A stretch of DNA of 64,000 nucleotides from Symsagittifera roscoffensis (lineage: Eukaryota > Xenacoelomorpha > Acoela > Convolutidae), in the NCBI RefSeq assembly GCF_963678635.1, contig NC_087069.1, forward strand, positions 52,028,938 to 52,092,937, given 5' to 3'. The translations under genes and the position numbers were made by a program. Below are positions 1-12,882 of this stretch, in pieces. Position 1 is the first letter of the stretch. Every line of letters begins with the position of its first letter. Under the pieces are notes generated by a model that did no database searches, was not told the origin of the DNA, and worked only from the letters and a program-made list of their open reading frames with translations.

Positions 1-2080
1 GCCCTGCTTTGTCACTCCTTGTCTATCCCGACTTCTCCTTGCCCTGCTTTCCTTTACGCTGCACTTCCCCTCTTAGTCCTTCCATCCTTGTCTTGCGCTA
101 CCGTGCCTCTCCTTGCGCTGCCCGGCCGCTCCTTGCTTTGCGCTTCTCTGCCTTGCCTTAAATTAAACCGCCTTGATCGGTCTTGCTCTGGGCTGCCTTG
201 CTCTTGCTTGCTGCTTTCCTCTGCCATGCTTTTACTAATCATACCCCTCCTCGCTCTGCTTTGTCTCTCCTATCTTTGCGCTAAGCTGCCTTGCCTCGTC
301 CCGCCTTACCGGCTTCTCCTAGCTCTACGTTGCCCTGCTTTTTCCTAATCTGATCTTTTCCTCATTGTCTTGCCCTCCTTCCACTGCGCTACCTTACCCC
401 TTTTTGCACTGCCCTGCTTTGCCTTGCCTTGCCTTACGCTACCCTGACAATTTGCACTGCCCCGCATTGTTACACCTCTCCTTGTCCTGCCATGCCTTGC
501 CTTGGGCTGCCATGCATTGCGCTGTCTGATACTCCTTCCATCGCGCTGCCCTTCTCCTTCTTCCATTGCGCTGCCCTTCTCCTCCTCGCCTTGCGCTGCC
601 CTAACTTGACTTGCGCTGCCCTGTCATGCCCTTCCTTGCCTTACCTTGCGCTACCCTGCACCTCGAGCTGCCTTGCTTTGTCATGCGCTGCCGTCTTGCC
701 CGTCCTGAATTTCCTTGCCCTGCCATGCCTTGCCTTAGGCTGCCCCGCCTTGTCTCGTGCTACCCTGACACTCTTTGCGCTGTCTCGCATTGTTATACCT
801 CTTCTTGTTTTCCCATGCCTTGCCTTGCGATTCCATGAATTCCGCTGCTTGCTCCTCTTCCATTGCGCTGTGCCTTTCTCCTTCTTCCATTGCGCTGCCC
901 TTCTCCTCCTTGCCTTGCGCTGCCCTACCTCGACTTGCGCTGCCCTGTTTTGCCCTGTCATGCCATTCCTTGCCTTACCTTGCGCTACCTTGCACCTCAA
1001 GCTGCCTTGGTTTGTCATGCGCTGCCATGTCTTGCTCCTCCGTGACCTGTCTTGCCTCGCCCTTTTTCTTGCTCGGCATTGCACTGCCTTTTCTTACGCT
1101 GAGCTGACGCTCAATGCCATGCACTTCCCTGGCACTCTTTGCCTAGCCCTGCCTCGCCTTGCATTTTATCTCGCTCTGCGCTGCCCTGCCTTGCCTTGCG
1201 CTACCCTGACAATCTTTGCACTGCCCCGCATTGTTACACCTCTCCTTGTCCTGCCATGCCTTGCCTTGGGCTGCCATGAATTGCGCTGTCTGATCCTCCT
1301 TCCATTGCGCTGCCTTTCTCCTCCTTGCCTTGCGCTGCACTACCTTGACTTCCGCTGCCCTGTCTTGCCCGTTCTGACCTTCCGTGCCCTGCCATTTCTT
1401 GCCTTAGGCTGCCCCGCCTTGCCTTGTGCTACCTTGACACTCTTTGCGCTGCCCCGCATTGTTATACCTCTCCTTGTTCTGCCATGTCTTGCCTTGCGCT
1501 TCCATGAATTGCGCTGCCTGATCCTCTTTCCATAGCGCTGCCTGATCATCCTTCCATTGCGCTGCCCTTCTTCTCCTTGCCTTGCGCTGCCCTACCTTCA
1601 ATTGCGCTGCTCTGTCTTGCCTCACGCTGTCCTGCCTTGCACTACCCCTCAATGCCCTGCCCCTCTTTGCCTTGCGCTACCCTGACAATCCTAGCGCCTA
1701 CCCTGTTTTGCCTCGCGCTGCCCTGTCTCAGTTTACCCTTCCTTGCCCTACCTTGCCTTCCGCTGCCCTAGCCCTTTTTGCCTTGCTCTGCTCTACCAGT
1801 CTTTGTTTTGCTCTGCCCTACCTTGCCTTGCTCTACCCTGCCGAGCCCCTCCTTGCCTTGTTCTGCCTAGCCCCTCCTTAGCCTACCCTGCCTTGACTGG
1901 CGCTGCCTTCCCTTGCTTTGCGCTGCCCCACGTTGCCTTGCGCTACCCTGCCCCGCCTTGCCCTACCTTGCCTTGCGCTTCCCTGCCACTCCTTCCGTGC
2001 GCTGCCCTACGTTTCCTTGTGCTGCCCTGCCCCTCTTGCCTTACCTTGCACTGCCCTAACTTGCCCTGTGCTCCCCTGCA

Positions 2081-2795
2081 TCCTTGCTTTGCGCTACCCT
2101 GCTCCTCCTTGCGCTGCCGATTTTCCGTACGCTGCCTGAGTTACCTCTCCTTCACTTGCCTTGCTCTACTTCTCTTTGCCCTGCCTTGCCTTGCACTGCT
2201 CTGCTCTGCTTTGCCCTGCCCAGGCCTTCCTTGACATACCTTGCCTTGCGCTGCCCTGCCCCTCCTTGCTTTGCCTAGGCTTGTATTGCTCCATCCTGTC
2301 CCTCTTTGCGCTGCACTGCCTTGCTCTACCCCTCAATGCACTGCCCATCTTTGCCTTGCGGTACCCTGCCACTCCTTGCACTGCCTTTTACTGCCTCGTG
2401 CGGCCCCTCCTTTCCGTGTTTCCTAGCGCTGCCCTGCATCCTTGCTTTGCGCTACCCTGCTCCTCCTTGCGCTGCCGATTTGCCGTACGCTGCCTGACTT
2501 ACCTCTCCTTCACTTGCCTTGCTCTACCTCTCCTTGCCCTTTTACCTTGCCTTGCACTGCTCTGCCTTTCCCGGTCCAGGCCTTCCTTGCCTTGCGCTGT
2601 TCTGCCCCTCCTTGCTTTGCCCCAGGTTGCATTGCACTATCATCTCCCTCTTTGCGCTGCACTGCCTTGATATACCCCTCAATGCCCTGCCCCTCGTTGC
2701 ACTGCGGTACCCTGCCCCTCCATGCGCTGTCTTGTACTGCCTCGTGCTGACCTGCTTTGGTGTTCCCCTCTTTGCCCTACCTTGCCTTGCGCTAC
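2081..2795. repeat. 358-bp tandem duplication inside the satellite
   Basis: The segment beginning TCCTTGCTTTGCGCTACCCT at 2,081 recurs at 2,439. The two copies stay alignable, with substitutions and small indels, through the following ~350 bp, including a shared GCCGTACGCTGCCTGA-like stretch. This shows local duplication of long blocks on top of the pentamer pattern. Confidence 0.7.
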
Positions 2796-3807
2796 CCTAC
2801 CTTGACTTGCGCTGCCCAAACCTCGCATTGCATTACCCTGTCCCTCCTTGCACTGCCCTACCTTGCCTTGCTCTGCCCTGACCTTACTAGCCTTGCGCTG
2901 CTCTACCACACCTAGCTTTGCTCTGCTCTACCTTGCCTTGCTCTAACCTGCCTTGCCCTCCTTTCCCTGTTCTACCTTGCCTAGCGCTGCCCTGCCCCTC
3001 GTTGAACTGCGCTGCCCTGTATCCTTACATTGCGCTACCGTGCTCCTCCCTGCGCGTCAATTTGCCGTACGCTGCCCTAATTTGCCTTGCTCTACCTCTC
3101 CTTGCCCTGCCATGCATTGGCTTGTCCCGCCCTGAGCCTCCTTACCTTGCTCTACACTATACCTCCTTGCACCTTGTTTTGCCTCGCGCTCCCATGCATT
3201 GGTCTAACCATCTTTGCCTTACCTTGCCTTGCATTGACCTAGCCCTATTTGCCTTGCGCTGCTCTACCACTCCTTGCTTGGCTCTGCCCTGCCACACAAT
3301 CCGCCCTGCTTGAGGTGCGCTGCCCTGCCTTGATCCTCTTTGCACTGCCTTGCACCGCATTGCTTCTCCTTGCTCTGCGCTGTTCTGCCTTCTCAAACGC
3401 TACTCTGCCCCCATTGCCCTGCGCTTCACTTCACCACCTTGCCTTGCGCTGCCCCTAACTTGACTCGCCCTGCCCCAACCATGCATTGCACTACCCTGCC
3501 CCATTTTGCGCTGCCCTACCTTGCCTCACGCTGCCCTGCTTTGCTCTATCCATCCTTGCCCTAACCATCCTTGCTCTGCCCTGACGGTATTTGCATTGCG
3601 CTGCTCTACCACTCCTTGCTTTGCCTTGCCCGACCTTGCCTTGCTCTACCCTGCTTGCGGCTCTCGATTTGCCGTACGCTGCCCTAAATTGCCGAGCTCC
3701 GTCTCTCCTTTACCTGCCTTGCTCTACCTCTCCTTGCCCTGCCCCTCCCTTCGGTGCTTTGCCTCGCACTGCCCCAACCTTGCATTGCGCTACCCTCCTT
3801 TTTTTAC

Positions 3808-5402
3808 GCTGCCCTGCCTTCCCTCACGCTGCCCTCTTCCTCTTTCTCTTGCGGTACCCTGACTCTCCTTGAGCTGCCTTGCCTTGGTCTTCCCCTCTTT
3901 ATCCTACCTTGCCTTGCTGTGCCGTACCTTGACTTGCGCTGCACTGCCTTGCATCGCCCTGCCTTTCTTTACCCTGCCATGCCTTGCCTTAGGCTGCCCT
4001 GTCCCAACCCGGCATTGCATTACCCTGCATCTCTTTGCACTACCCTGCCTTATTCACGCTGCCCTGCTTTACTCTATCCATCCTTGCCCTACCTTGCCTT
4101 ACTCTACCCTATGCTGCTCCACCACTCCTTGCCTCGCTCTGCCCTACCTGGTCTTGCTTTATCCTACCTTGCTCCTCTTTTCCCTGTTCTGCCTTGTCCT
4201 TCCTTACCCTGCCCTGCCTTGCCTAGAGCTGCCCTGCTCTGCCCTGCCCCTCGTTGACCTGCGCTGCCCTGCATCCTTGCCTTGCGCTACCATGCTCCTA
4301 CTTGCGCCTCTCAATTTGCCGTAGGCTGCCCTAAATTGCCGTGCGCCATCTCTCCTTCACCTGGCTTGCTCTTCCTCTCCTTGCCCTGCCTTGCCTTGAC
4401 TTGCGTTGCTTTGTTCGCCTTGATATTTTTGCCTTGCGCTAAACTACACCTGCTCTGAATTGATCTAACCCTCTTTGCCTTACCTTACCTTGCGCTGCCC
4501 TGGCCCTATTTGCCTTGCGCTGCTCTGCCAATTCGTGTTATGATGTCCCACCTTGCCTTGCTTTACCCTGCCCCTAGAGCCGACCTGCTTTGTCGTGTGC
4601 TGCCCTGCCTTCCCTCACGCTGCCCTCTTCCTCTTTCTCTTGCGGTACCCTGACTCTCCTTGAGCTGCCTTGCCTTGGTCTTCCCCTCTTTATCCTACCT
4701 TGCCTTGCTGTGCCGTACCTTGACTTGCGCTGCACTGCCTTGCATCGCCCTGCCCTTCTTTACCCTGCCATGCCTTGCCTTAGGCTGCCCTGCCCCAACC
4801 CGGCATTGTATTACCCTGCATCTCTTTGCACTACCCTGCCTTATTCACGCTGCCCTGCTTTACTCTATCCATCCTTGCCCTACCTTGCCTTACTCTACCC
4901 TATGCTGCTCCACCACTCCTTGCCTTGCTCTGCCCTACCTGGTCTTGCTTTATCCTACCTTGCTCCTCTTTTCCCTGTTCTGCCTTGTCCTTCCTTACCC
5001 TGCCCTGCCTTGCCTAGAGCTGCCCTGCTCTGCCCTGCCCCTCGTTGACCTGCGCTGCCCTGCATCCTTGCCTTGCGCTACCATGCTCCTACTTGCGCCT
5101 CTCAATTTGCCGTAGGCTGCCCTAAATTGCCGTGCGCCATCTCTCCTTCACCTGCCTTGCTCTTCCTCTCATTGCCCTGCCTTGCCTTGACTTGCGTTGC
5201 TTTGTTCGCCTTGATCTTTTTGCCTTGCGCTACACTACACCTGCTCTGAATTGATCTAACCCTCTTTGCCTTACCTTACCTTGCGCTGCCGTGGCCCTAT
5301 TTGCCTTGCGCTGCTCTGCCAATTCGTGTTATGATGTCCCACCTTGCCTTGCTTTACCCTGCCCCTAGAGCCGACCTGCTTTGTCGTGTGCTGCCCTGCC
5401 TT
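3808..5402. repeat. 791-bp direct tandem duplication inside the satellite
   Basis: Positions 3,808-4,598 and 4,599-5,389 are nearly identical direct copies. GCGGTACCCTGACTCTCC starts at 3,851 and 4,642, and CCGACCTGCTTTGTCGTG starts at 4,580 and 5,371, both 791 bp apart. A few point differences remain. The high identity against an otherwise diverged satellite suggests a recent duplication or an assembly artefact. Confidence 0.85.
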
Positions 5403-5498
5403 GATCCTCCTTGCACTACCATGTCTCGCTCGTCTTGCTCTGCGCTGCCCTGCCTTTCCTTACGCTGCATTGCCCCTCAATGCCTTGCACTGCCGTGA

Positions 5499-5571
5499 CA
5501 ATCCTTGCCTAGCCCTGCACTGTCAATCCTTGCCTAGCCCTGCACTGTCAATCCTTGCCTAGCCCTGTGAT
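5499..5571. repeat. 25-bp tandem repeat, about 3 copies
   Basis: A 25-bp unit starting CAATCCTTGCCTAGCCCTGC repeats at 5,499, 5,524 and 5,549 with almost no divergence, so this is a young expansion of five pentamers as one block. Confidence 0.8.
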
Positions 5572-7083
5572 TCTATGCCTCGCACTGCTTCTCCTTGCTC
5601 TGCGCTGACCTGCCTTCCCTAACGCTTATCTGCCACTCATTGCCCCGCGCTGCCCCACCTTGCCTTGCGGTACCCTGCCCATCGTTGCACTGCCCCGCCT
5701 TGCCTCACCTCTCCTTGTTCTGCCCTACATTGATTAGCGCTGCCCTTCTAGTCCTTGCCTTGAGCTTCCCTTCTCCACCTTGCCTTGCGCTGCCCTACCT
5801 TGCCTCGCCTGCCGCAACCTTGCATTGAGCTACCCTGTCCCTTTTTGCGCTGCCCTGTCTTGCCTCACGCTGCCCTGCCTCGCTCTACCCTTCAATGCCC
5901 TGCCCCCATTTGCCTTGCGCTACCCTGCCTCTACTTGTGGTGCCCAGTATTGCCTCGCACTTCTCTGCTTTGTTCTACCCCTCAATGCCCTCTCCTTGCG
6001 CCACCCAACCCATCATTCCTTGCGCTGCCCTGCCACTTTTTGCCTTGCGCACCCCTGCCTTGTGCTATCCTGACTTTCCCAGCCTTGCACTTCTTTGCCC
6101 TGCCCTGCCTCTCCTTACTTTGCGCTACCCGGTCCCTCCTTGCGCTGCCCAGTAATGCCTCGCGCTTCTCTACTTTGGTATACCCTCAAGGCAATGCCCT
6201 GCTCCTTCTTGCCCTGCCATGCCTTGCGCTGCGCTGCCTCTCCTTGCGCCGCCCAATTCATCTTTTCTTGCGCTGCTCTGCCTCTTTTTGCCATGCGCAG
6301 TCCTGCCTTGCACTGCACTGACTTGCCCCGCCCAGGCCTACCTTGCCTTGCGCTGCCCTGTCCCTCCTTGCCCTGCCCTACCTTGTCTCGTCCTTCTTCT
6401 TGCTCTGCCCTGCCTTTCTTTACACTGCACTACCCATCATTTCACTGCGCTGCCCTGGCACTCAATGCCTAGCTGTCCTGCCTTGCGTCGCACTGCTTTT
6501 CCTTGCCCTGCGCTGCCCCGCCTTCCTTTGCGCTACACTAATTTTCTTTGTGCTGCCCCGCCTTGTTATACATCTCCTTGTCTTGCCCCATCGTGCCCCT
6601 CCTTGACAGGCCCCCACCTTGCATTGAGCTACACTGTCCCTCTCTGCGCTACCCTGTCCCTCTTTACGTTGACCTACCTTGCTCTATGGCTTCCTGCCTT
6701 GCCCCGATTTGCCTTGCGCTGCCCTGGCCCTGCTTACCTTGCCTTGCTTTACCCTGCCCTGTGTTGCCTCGCCCTGCCTCTCCCAATTTTCTGTTATTTG
6801 ATATGTTTTGACTTTTTCGCCTGTTGAATGTACTGTGACACATTAAACAATCTGAATTTTTCGGTAAAATTATTTATTTGTGGATTCCGCGACAATTTCA
6901 TTTTACGAAACTTTGTCTTACTTAAAGGCTTTTATCGAATTTCCAGATATGCACAAACAACAAAGGCTGGTTTTTAAAAACAAAACTTGCCATTGTAAGG
7001 CTTGTCAGCATGTTTTGTACTTTTTTCTGATTCACAATGGTTGTAACAGTCAAACCGAAAAAAAAGAACATTTTTTACTTTAG

Positions 7084-7353
7084 AAACCAACTTCGCGGAA
7101 TGTTCCCTCGGTCAACACAAACTGCAAGACAGTAGAAAACTTCCTTGTGGACATTTAATATGTGGTCCAAACTCATCTAAACGATGCGCGCATTTCATCT
7201 GTGCCAGTAGTGAACCCAGGTGTCCCAGAACAGATTGCAGAAACCATAGAACCAAATACTCATCAAACTTCAGTGTCAGCGATTTGCAGGTTGATTCTTA
7301 TAATGGACTGCCTGCAATTCAACCCCCGCCATATGACTCGCAATTTCCAAGCG
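7084..7353 (+). CDS. RING-like exon of the B-box gene
   Basis: The exon starts in mid-codon after an AG acceptor at 7,082-7,083 and ends one base into a codon before GT at 7,354. It has no in-frame ATG, so it is internal. Cysteine and histidine spacing fits the middle and end of a RING-type zinc site. A run of Pro and Tyr (PPPYDSQFPS) closes the exon. Confidence 0.65.
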
Positions 7354-9117
7354 GTAAAAATTTGATTTTTATTTTAATTTAATACAAATTTAATTGTATC
7401 GACGATTAAGTTGGATTAAATATCAAACTGCGATGTCCAAGTTTTAACTTTCACTTTAGAGTCACAGTCAGACAAATTCCCAGTATGCAAATCGCATCGA
7501 GGCCAACGGATGGAGTTTTATTGTACAAAAACAGGCTGTGAAATTCAGATTTGTAGCGAATGCTGGACTGATAAACATTCGGATCACACAAACGACGTCG
7601 TCCCTTTTGAAAACTTGCTCGACTCTGAAACAGTCAAATTTGAAAACATTACTAAATTCCAGAAACAGAGTCGAAAAATTCTTGACATTTTCTCTGAGTA
7701 CGAAACTATAATTAACGACGTAGATAACGCAATGAATGCCCAAAACTCAGTCATGAATTCAAAAGTAAAAGAAGAATTGCGTCAATTGTCTCAAAACGCT
7801 ACTTTGATTTTGGGCCGACAATTAAACTCAATAAATGATGTGAAAACAAACATGTTGGATACATTTGAGCTACTAATTGAGTCAGGCAGGCGAATTTACA
7901 ATGATTGTCTGCAGAAATATGTGGACGAAACAACGAGCACTGTAACCGCAGGTGCAGTTTCATCTAAAATCAATAGCGAAAACATTGGTAACATACAAAC
8001 TGTTGACAAAAATAGCGGAGAAAAAAAAATTGATGAAGGCAGAAGACATCACCCAGCGAATCGATTGATGGGAATTGATGTTCAGAAACTTTCGGGCACA
8101 ATGGAGATTGCTGGCAGAATGGTTTACGACAGTGTTAACAACCAGCTGATAAGCGTAGCTAAAAACAGAGAGGTACTCAAAGTGTACGGTTTGAACTTGA
8201 AATCGGCGAGTACAAAACTGAACAGGTCATTGAACTTGTCACGACTCAGAGAGAAAAGCAGCAGAGCCCATGATATATCTGACTTGGCAATTGACAGCCG
8301 TAATCGCGTGTATGCCTGCATTTATTATGATATTTGGAACTGTAAACCCTCAGTGGAAGAAGTGGAACTGAAAACCCTCAAGAAGAAGAACACATTAGAT
8401 ACTACAGATATTCTGAATGGAGAAGGGACATATTGGGTGCTGTTGAGTTATAATGACACTATTGCAGTAGTCGTTCATGATCATCGTAAACACGGAGCAT
8501 ACAGATGGGCTAGTGTGACTGTTTATTCCAATCAGGAGAGACAACATACAGTGCCCATTGACATATTAACTCGAGAGCACTATTTCGTTTCTACGAGACG
8601 CAATGTGTTGGTCAATGAGAACACTCTACTCCTCAAATGTGGATGGAGGAACAGAGTGGCAGTGGTCTCATTGCCAAAACCAAAACCACGAGAACAACAA
8701 ACGAATGAATCGAATCAAACTAAAACACAAACGACAAAAGAAGCAGACAATCTGCAACCTGTTTATGTCAAGTATATCACTCTACGTGGAGTTAAAAATC
8801 TTATCAGAATGGTTTGGATACCATCTTTATTGGAGTCTGAAGACCAGCCTTCGACTAACTCATTAAGAGGGTATCTTTTTGCCTCGAGTTTGAATGAAAA
8901 CTTAAATGCATATAAAACACTAGTGTACGATATAGACTTAGAGAGTGTGCTGTCCAAGGTTGAGAATGGTGAAGAGACAACAATTGAGCCCATGTCAGGA
9001 GTAGCACCGTTGGAAGACATATTTGTCTTGTGTTTCATAGATCACTCCACTATTTTTGCTTACACTTCAGAAGGCAGACTACGATTACTCAATCTCAATT
9101 ATAGTCCACCTGAATGA
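7084..9117 (+). CDS. RING-like/B-box/coiled-coil (TRIM-like) protein, two 3' exons
   Basis: Two joined exons (7,084-7,353 and 7,460-9,117) encode about 641 visible residues ending in TGA. The first follows a TTTTTTACTTTAG acceptor and ends at a GGTAAAAA donor in phase 1. The second follows CTTTCACTTTAG and restores the frame. Exon 1 has a RING-like cysteine/histidine cluster (LPCGHLIC, then CAHFIC, CPRTDC). Exon 2 opens with a B-box type 2 (CKSH, eight residues, C, then CSEC and HSDH at ~7,480-7,590), then a likely coiled coil (~7,600-7,950) and ~350 residues whose repeated short beta-like stretches recall a degenerate NHL/WD propeller (inference). TRIM/RBCC proteins with this order are often E3 ubiquitin ligases. 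The exon carrying the start codon and probably the first RING cysteines lies upstream and was not found. Decayed copies lie at 25-34 kb. Confidence 0.75.
7460..9117 (+). CDS. B-box, coiled-coil and C-terminal domain exon
   Basis: This large last exon is open for 552 codons including the stop. An ATG at 7,510 lies inside the B-box, so initiation there would break the zinc site; I therefore prefer splicing from the upstream exon. The linker around 8,690-8,750 is Gln/Thr/Lys rich and poorly conserved in the pseudogene copies, while the block around VTVYSNQERQHTVPID is almost identical in them. Confidence 0.75.
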
Positions 9118-12100
9118 CAACTTTCTTACAACTGTAGACGCATGATTATGGTTACAATACATATCCGATTCCGAAACACTTCAAAAATAAGCATACATTG
9201 AACATACAAGGTGTGATTAGTCCAACTGAAATGAAAAATTCAGTTGTGTGGAAAATCCACTCAATTCAAGCCCTCTAATGATTTCATTTACGATATATTC
9301 TTAAATTTCTAACAACAACAACTAAGTGATTTTATAAATTAACCCGGAACTTATCATTATTTGTAATGCTTTAATTAATCATTCTCAGACAATTTTCTAA
9401 TTAAAACTCTTTTTCACGAATATCTTTAACTACACGAATCGCTTTAATTAGCCCCATCCCCCTCCATTATTAGGTACAAAATTCACATATGCTTAAGCAT
9501 GGAAAGATATCAGTCGTTATTCGTTACTAAGGTGGCAATTAGTTACTAGGTACCAAAGGTGGGGGGATAGTTAACAGATCCCAACTCACTTGAATATATT
9601 TTCGTTCTATGGTTAATGAAAAAGACAAGATATAAAGACTGTCATTTCAATTGGATAAACTGATCGCAATTTGAATAATTCCTAATCTATCAAACAACTG
9701 ACATTTGCACATCCACTCAATCCAGCCAATAGCAATTGAGCAGACACTTAACGAGAAAGGATTTCATTAGACATTGCAATTCACATTTCATTGAATCAAT
9801 TCGATATCGTTAAAACTGAAGCTCGGTTTTCGCTACTTATCCAAACGCAACCATACAATTTATTCTTTATCTTACAACATCTTAAACAGTCCTTTTGAAG
9901 TCAACAACATAGGTCAAATTATACAAAACATTATCTAAACTTGATTCTCAATAAACAAAAGCTGTTATACTAAAATTTGACCGTTGTTATTAACTTTAAG
10001 GGCTAACTGGCATTTTAAAAGTAAAAGCAAAACTTGACAATACTAATACGTTGTTGAAACAAAATACATTATTTTACACTGAGATTCGTTAACATACATT
10101 AATTATCTTATTACTTAATATTAATAGATACAATATTATTATTTTTAGAAAACTCCGACAAAGCAAAATAAAAAATAAGAAATAAAATATTTACTTATAA
10201 TGAAATAGCGAATCAACAATAGCAGTCGTTTAATTAGAGCGCAAAAGGGGGAAACTTTGGGCGAGCATTTTTTTGGGGGAGGGGGTTTTGGGTTAAGGTG
10301 GATTTGAAAGCATAAAAAAACTTACATTACATACGTACATACTAAGGACAACAATAAGAAAGTCGTTTGGGTATCGAGGCAAAACATAGCACGGCGGGTT
10401 TGGGTAGGATAGGTTAATTCAAGATGAAAGTTTGTTTAATTATTGGCCAAGGTCAAATCCAAACGCAAAGAGAGGCCACCAACAAAGTCAGCTCATACGT
10501 GATAGTCAGCCAACACGTTCTATTGTTCATTTCTGTTGACATATACTTTTATATCGAAGCAAGCAAACAAATGTCACAACGAATAGAGCACAGTAGCCAG
10601 TTTTTCGCACAATGATTTGATGAAAATTGATTTTCTAGTGTGAAGTGATGTGTTTGTCATTTGTCTGAATATCGTAAAAAGTGACAACTTAGCACAGTTA
10701 TTGAGTGTTGAGTGGGTTAGTTGTGTTTGCGTTTAGAGACACAAGCAATTCGGAAAATGATGTTCATTGGAAAAAAAAATTCCTTTAAAAAAGTCAAAAA
10801 CATTTTTGAATTAAATCATAGTCAGAACAATGAAACAATTGAAAATTGCCTTGACTTTCCATTGAGTTAGTTTCAATTATGATAAATTATTCAAAAGTTT
10901 CGATATTTTTTCCGATTTGCTTTTTTATTTGTTATCGTTCATTAAATTTGATGGAATGCACTTTTCCCTCGGAGCGTATAAAACTGCACACTTAATCCAA
11001 CTCAAGTTAACTCGACTCAAAACTTTCGATTGAAGCACTAGAAAAACGGAATTTGAGATGTACAAACATACAAACTAGAATCTGGACTTCCCTATCTAAA
11101 AGTTTCAATTCAAGATTTTTCATTTCTACGAATGAATCCAAAGCTCTGCTAAATCACATTGTTCGCATTTAAATTTTTAAGAATCGTCAATCTTACAACA
11201 TACCAGCATTCTTACTGTAAACCAACCAACTTTTATTTTGAGAGAAAAAACCTGGTGTTAGAATATCGATAATATTGAGATATTTTTTTGGATTACTTAG
11301 ATAATTTTTTTCCAACTTAAGCTTGCTGAACAAATGTTTAATTATTTTGAGCCATTATATGCTAAGGGCCAAAATAGGATTCATATGTTCATGTTTGTTG
11401 GTTATTTGAGGCCTAATTGAATTGAATGACTTTACTGATTGTTGGGTCAAGGTTGTATTGGTGACAATTTAAGCATCCTAATTAATTTACAGTTTTTTTC
11501 AAATAAACACAAAAAATACGCCGGTCAAATTGACAAAATCTTCACGAATGTTTGGAAACAGTTACGAAAATTTCACGCTTTTTTGAAGCTTCGAAATTGT
11601 CACCAACTATACAGCGATAAGGCTTTTAGCAACTGTTAGTTCTTGAGGGGATTAAAGGACAAAATGGGAAACCAAGCTATAAAAAATGAAGTGAATAGTA
11701 GAAAAAACAGCACCAGCAGAAAACATGAAATCTAAACTGCTCACAAGTTAGTTTTAATTGTTCACATTGTCAAAAAAAAACAACAAGACAAAAAGCAAGA
11801 GAAAAAACGTGGCATTACTCGTGTGTTAATGTTTCTTAATGATTCTGAATTCGTAACTAACTACGAAATTTGGAGAATTAGAAAAAATCGAATAAGGACA
11901 AAATAATCCTCTTTCGAAGCAAAATAACTTTTACTTTCGTTGCATCATTATTATTGTGCCATCGTTTTTTGAGCTCTATAGAAATTGTACAGAAAGTTAT
12001 GGACAAAGAGAAAACGTGAAGGACTAGGACATTTAAATAAAATGAAAATTCAAAATTCCAAATTCTATAAACCAATCTAGATTTGTTCGAACAACAAGTG

Positions 12101-12882
12101 TTATTTATTACAGAAAAGACGCCTCGTTCAAGTAGCAACAGAAACACTAAAAAAACTTCACCAAATTATTATGCATCTCAAGTCTGTTTAGTAATTCTGT
12201 TGCATTATGAGGCCCAAAACAGAAATGAATTACCCAAAGCACCATTCAGACTTAGCCTCTCTTAGATCTAATTCCATTTCAATTTTTTTAATTATATTAT
12301 TAACCAATCATTTCAAATGCAAACAACTAATACATCACACTCAAAACACCAATAAGACACGGATACGCGGTAAGCTATAATACATATGGATAAAAAATAC
12401 TGAAATCAGTTGTTGTCAATCTAAGTTAACTCTTCATGAAAGCAGCCAGTTTTTCCATCAAGGTGGTCTCCAACTTTCTTCAGTTTTGTAATCTTCCTGG
12501 CAATTTAAACTCTGTTGACAAAGTTGCATTCGAGATTGACTTCTAAGCTCAAGCAAGACATTTGTTTCAGCAACCAGATACATTGAGTTATTTTTTTTCA
12601 AGTCGTGTAATTGAGAAATAAAGAGTGCTAGCATGGGTCATTGCATCGAATGATTATTTCAGCCTGCAATTATTTTTTTTGCTTTTTCCGTCAGTTTTCT
12701 CAGTCTCTTCCACGTGCAATTCTGTCATTATACAAATCTGTTTTTGAACCAATTCAGTTTTTCTGTTTTATATTTATTACTTCTTTGCAGTTATAAACCT
12801 CTTTGATGCCTTCATTCGTTTTTATTATTTTCTTTTCTCGTCTGTTTTTCTCTGTTTCTGTCTGTGTTTATCGGTTGTTCAA
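9118..12882. other. Intergenic: 3' flank of B-box gene, no gene seen
   Basis: About 9,118-9,830 is homologous to the flanks of the decayed B-box copies (for example 31,130-31,290 and 31,490-31,620), so the duplicated unit extends past the stop codon. AATAAA at 9,950 is a candidate polyadenylation signal for the plus-strand gene. A G-rich tract lies at 10,268-10,300. The rest is AT-rich with only short, stop-laden frames. On the minus strand AATAAA at 12,773-12,778 is a candidate polyadenylation signal for the SECp43 homologue. Confidence 0.5.

Larger units (their letters stand above)
1..6790. repeat. Pyrimidine-rich pentanucleotide satellite
   Basis: The block consists almost entirely of 5-bp units of the form CCTTG, CGCTG, CCCTG, CCCCT and CTACC, usually ending in TG, so the plus strand is C/T rich and poor in A. 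Because 5 is not a multiple of 3 and the units rarely make a stop, long Leu/Pro/Cys/Ala-rich reading frames appear in all three plus frames. They have no codon bias, no plausible domain and no gene structure, so I do not call them genes. The repeat begins before the window and ends abruptly near 6,790, where ordinary AT-rich sequence starts. It could be heterochromatic or subtelomeric satellite; the sequence alone does not decide. Confidence 0.9.

Noticed and set aside
19-6811. Long Cys/Leu/Ala/Pro-rich frames on the plus strand and Arg/Gln/Gly-rich frames on the minus strand
   Set aside because: They are translations of the pentamer satellite; all frames look alike, they overlap one another and show no domain or splice structure.
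6880-7083. 67-codon frame with several Cys just upstream of the RING-like exon
   Set aside because: It is out of frame with the RING exon and ends in the polypyrimidine tract before the acceptor. It may overlap a missing exon but cannot itself be joined in phase.
8124-8321. Minus-strand frames within the B-box gene
   Set aside because: Shadows of the plus-strand coding region; no motif.
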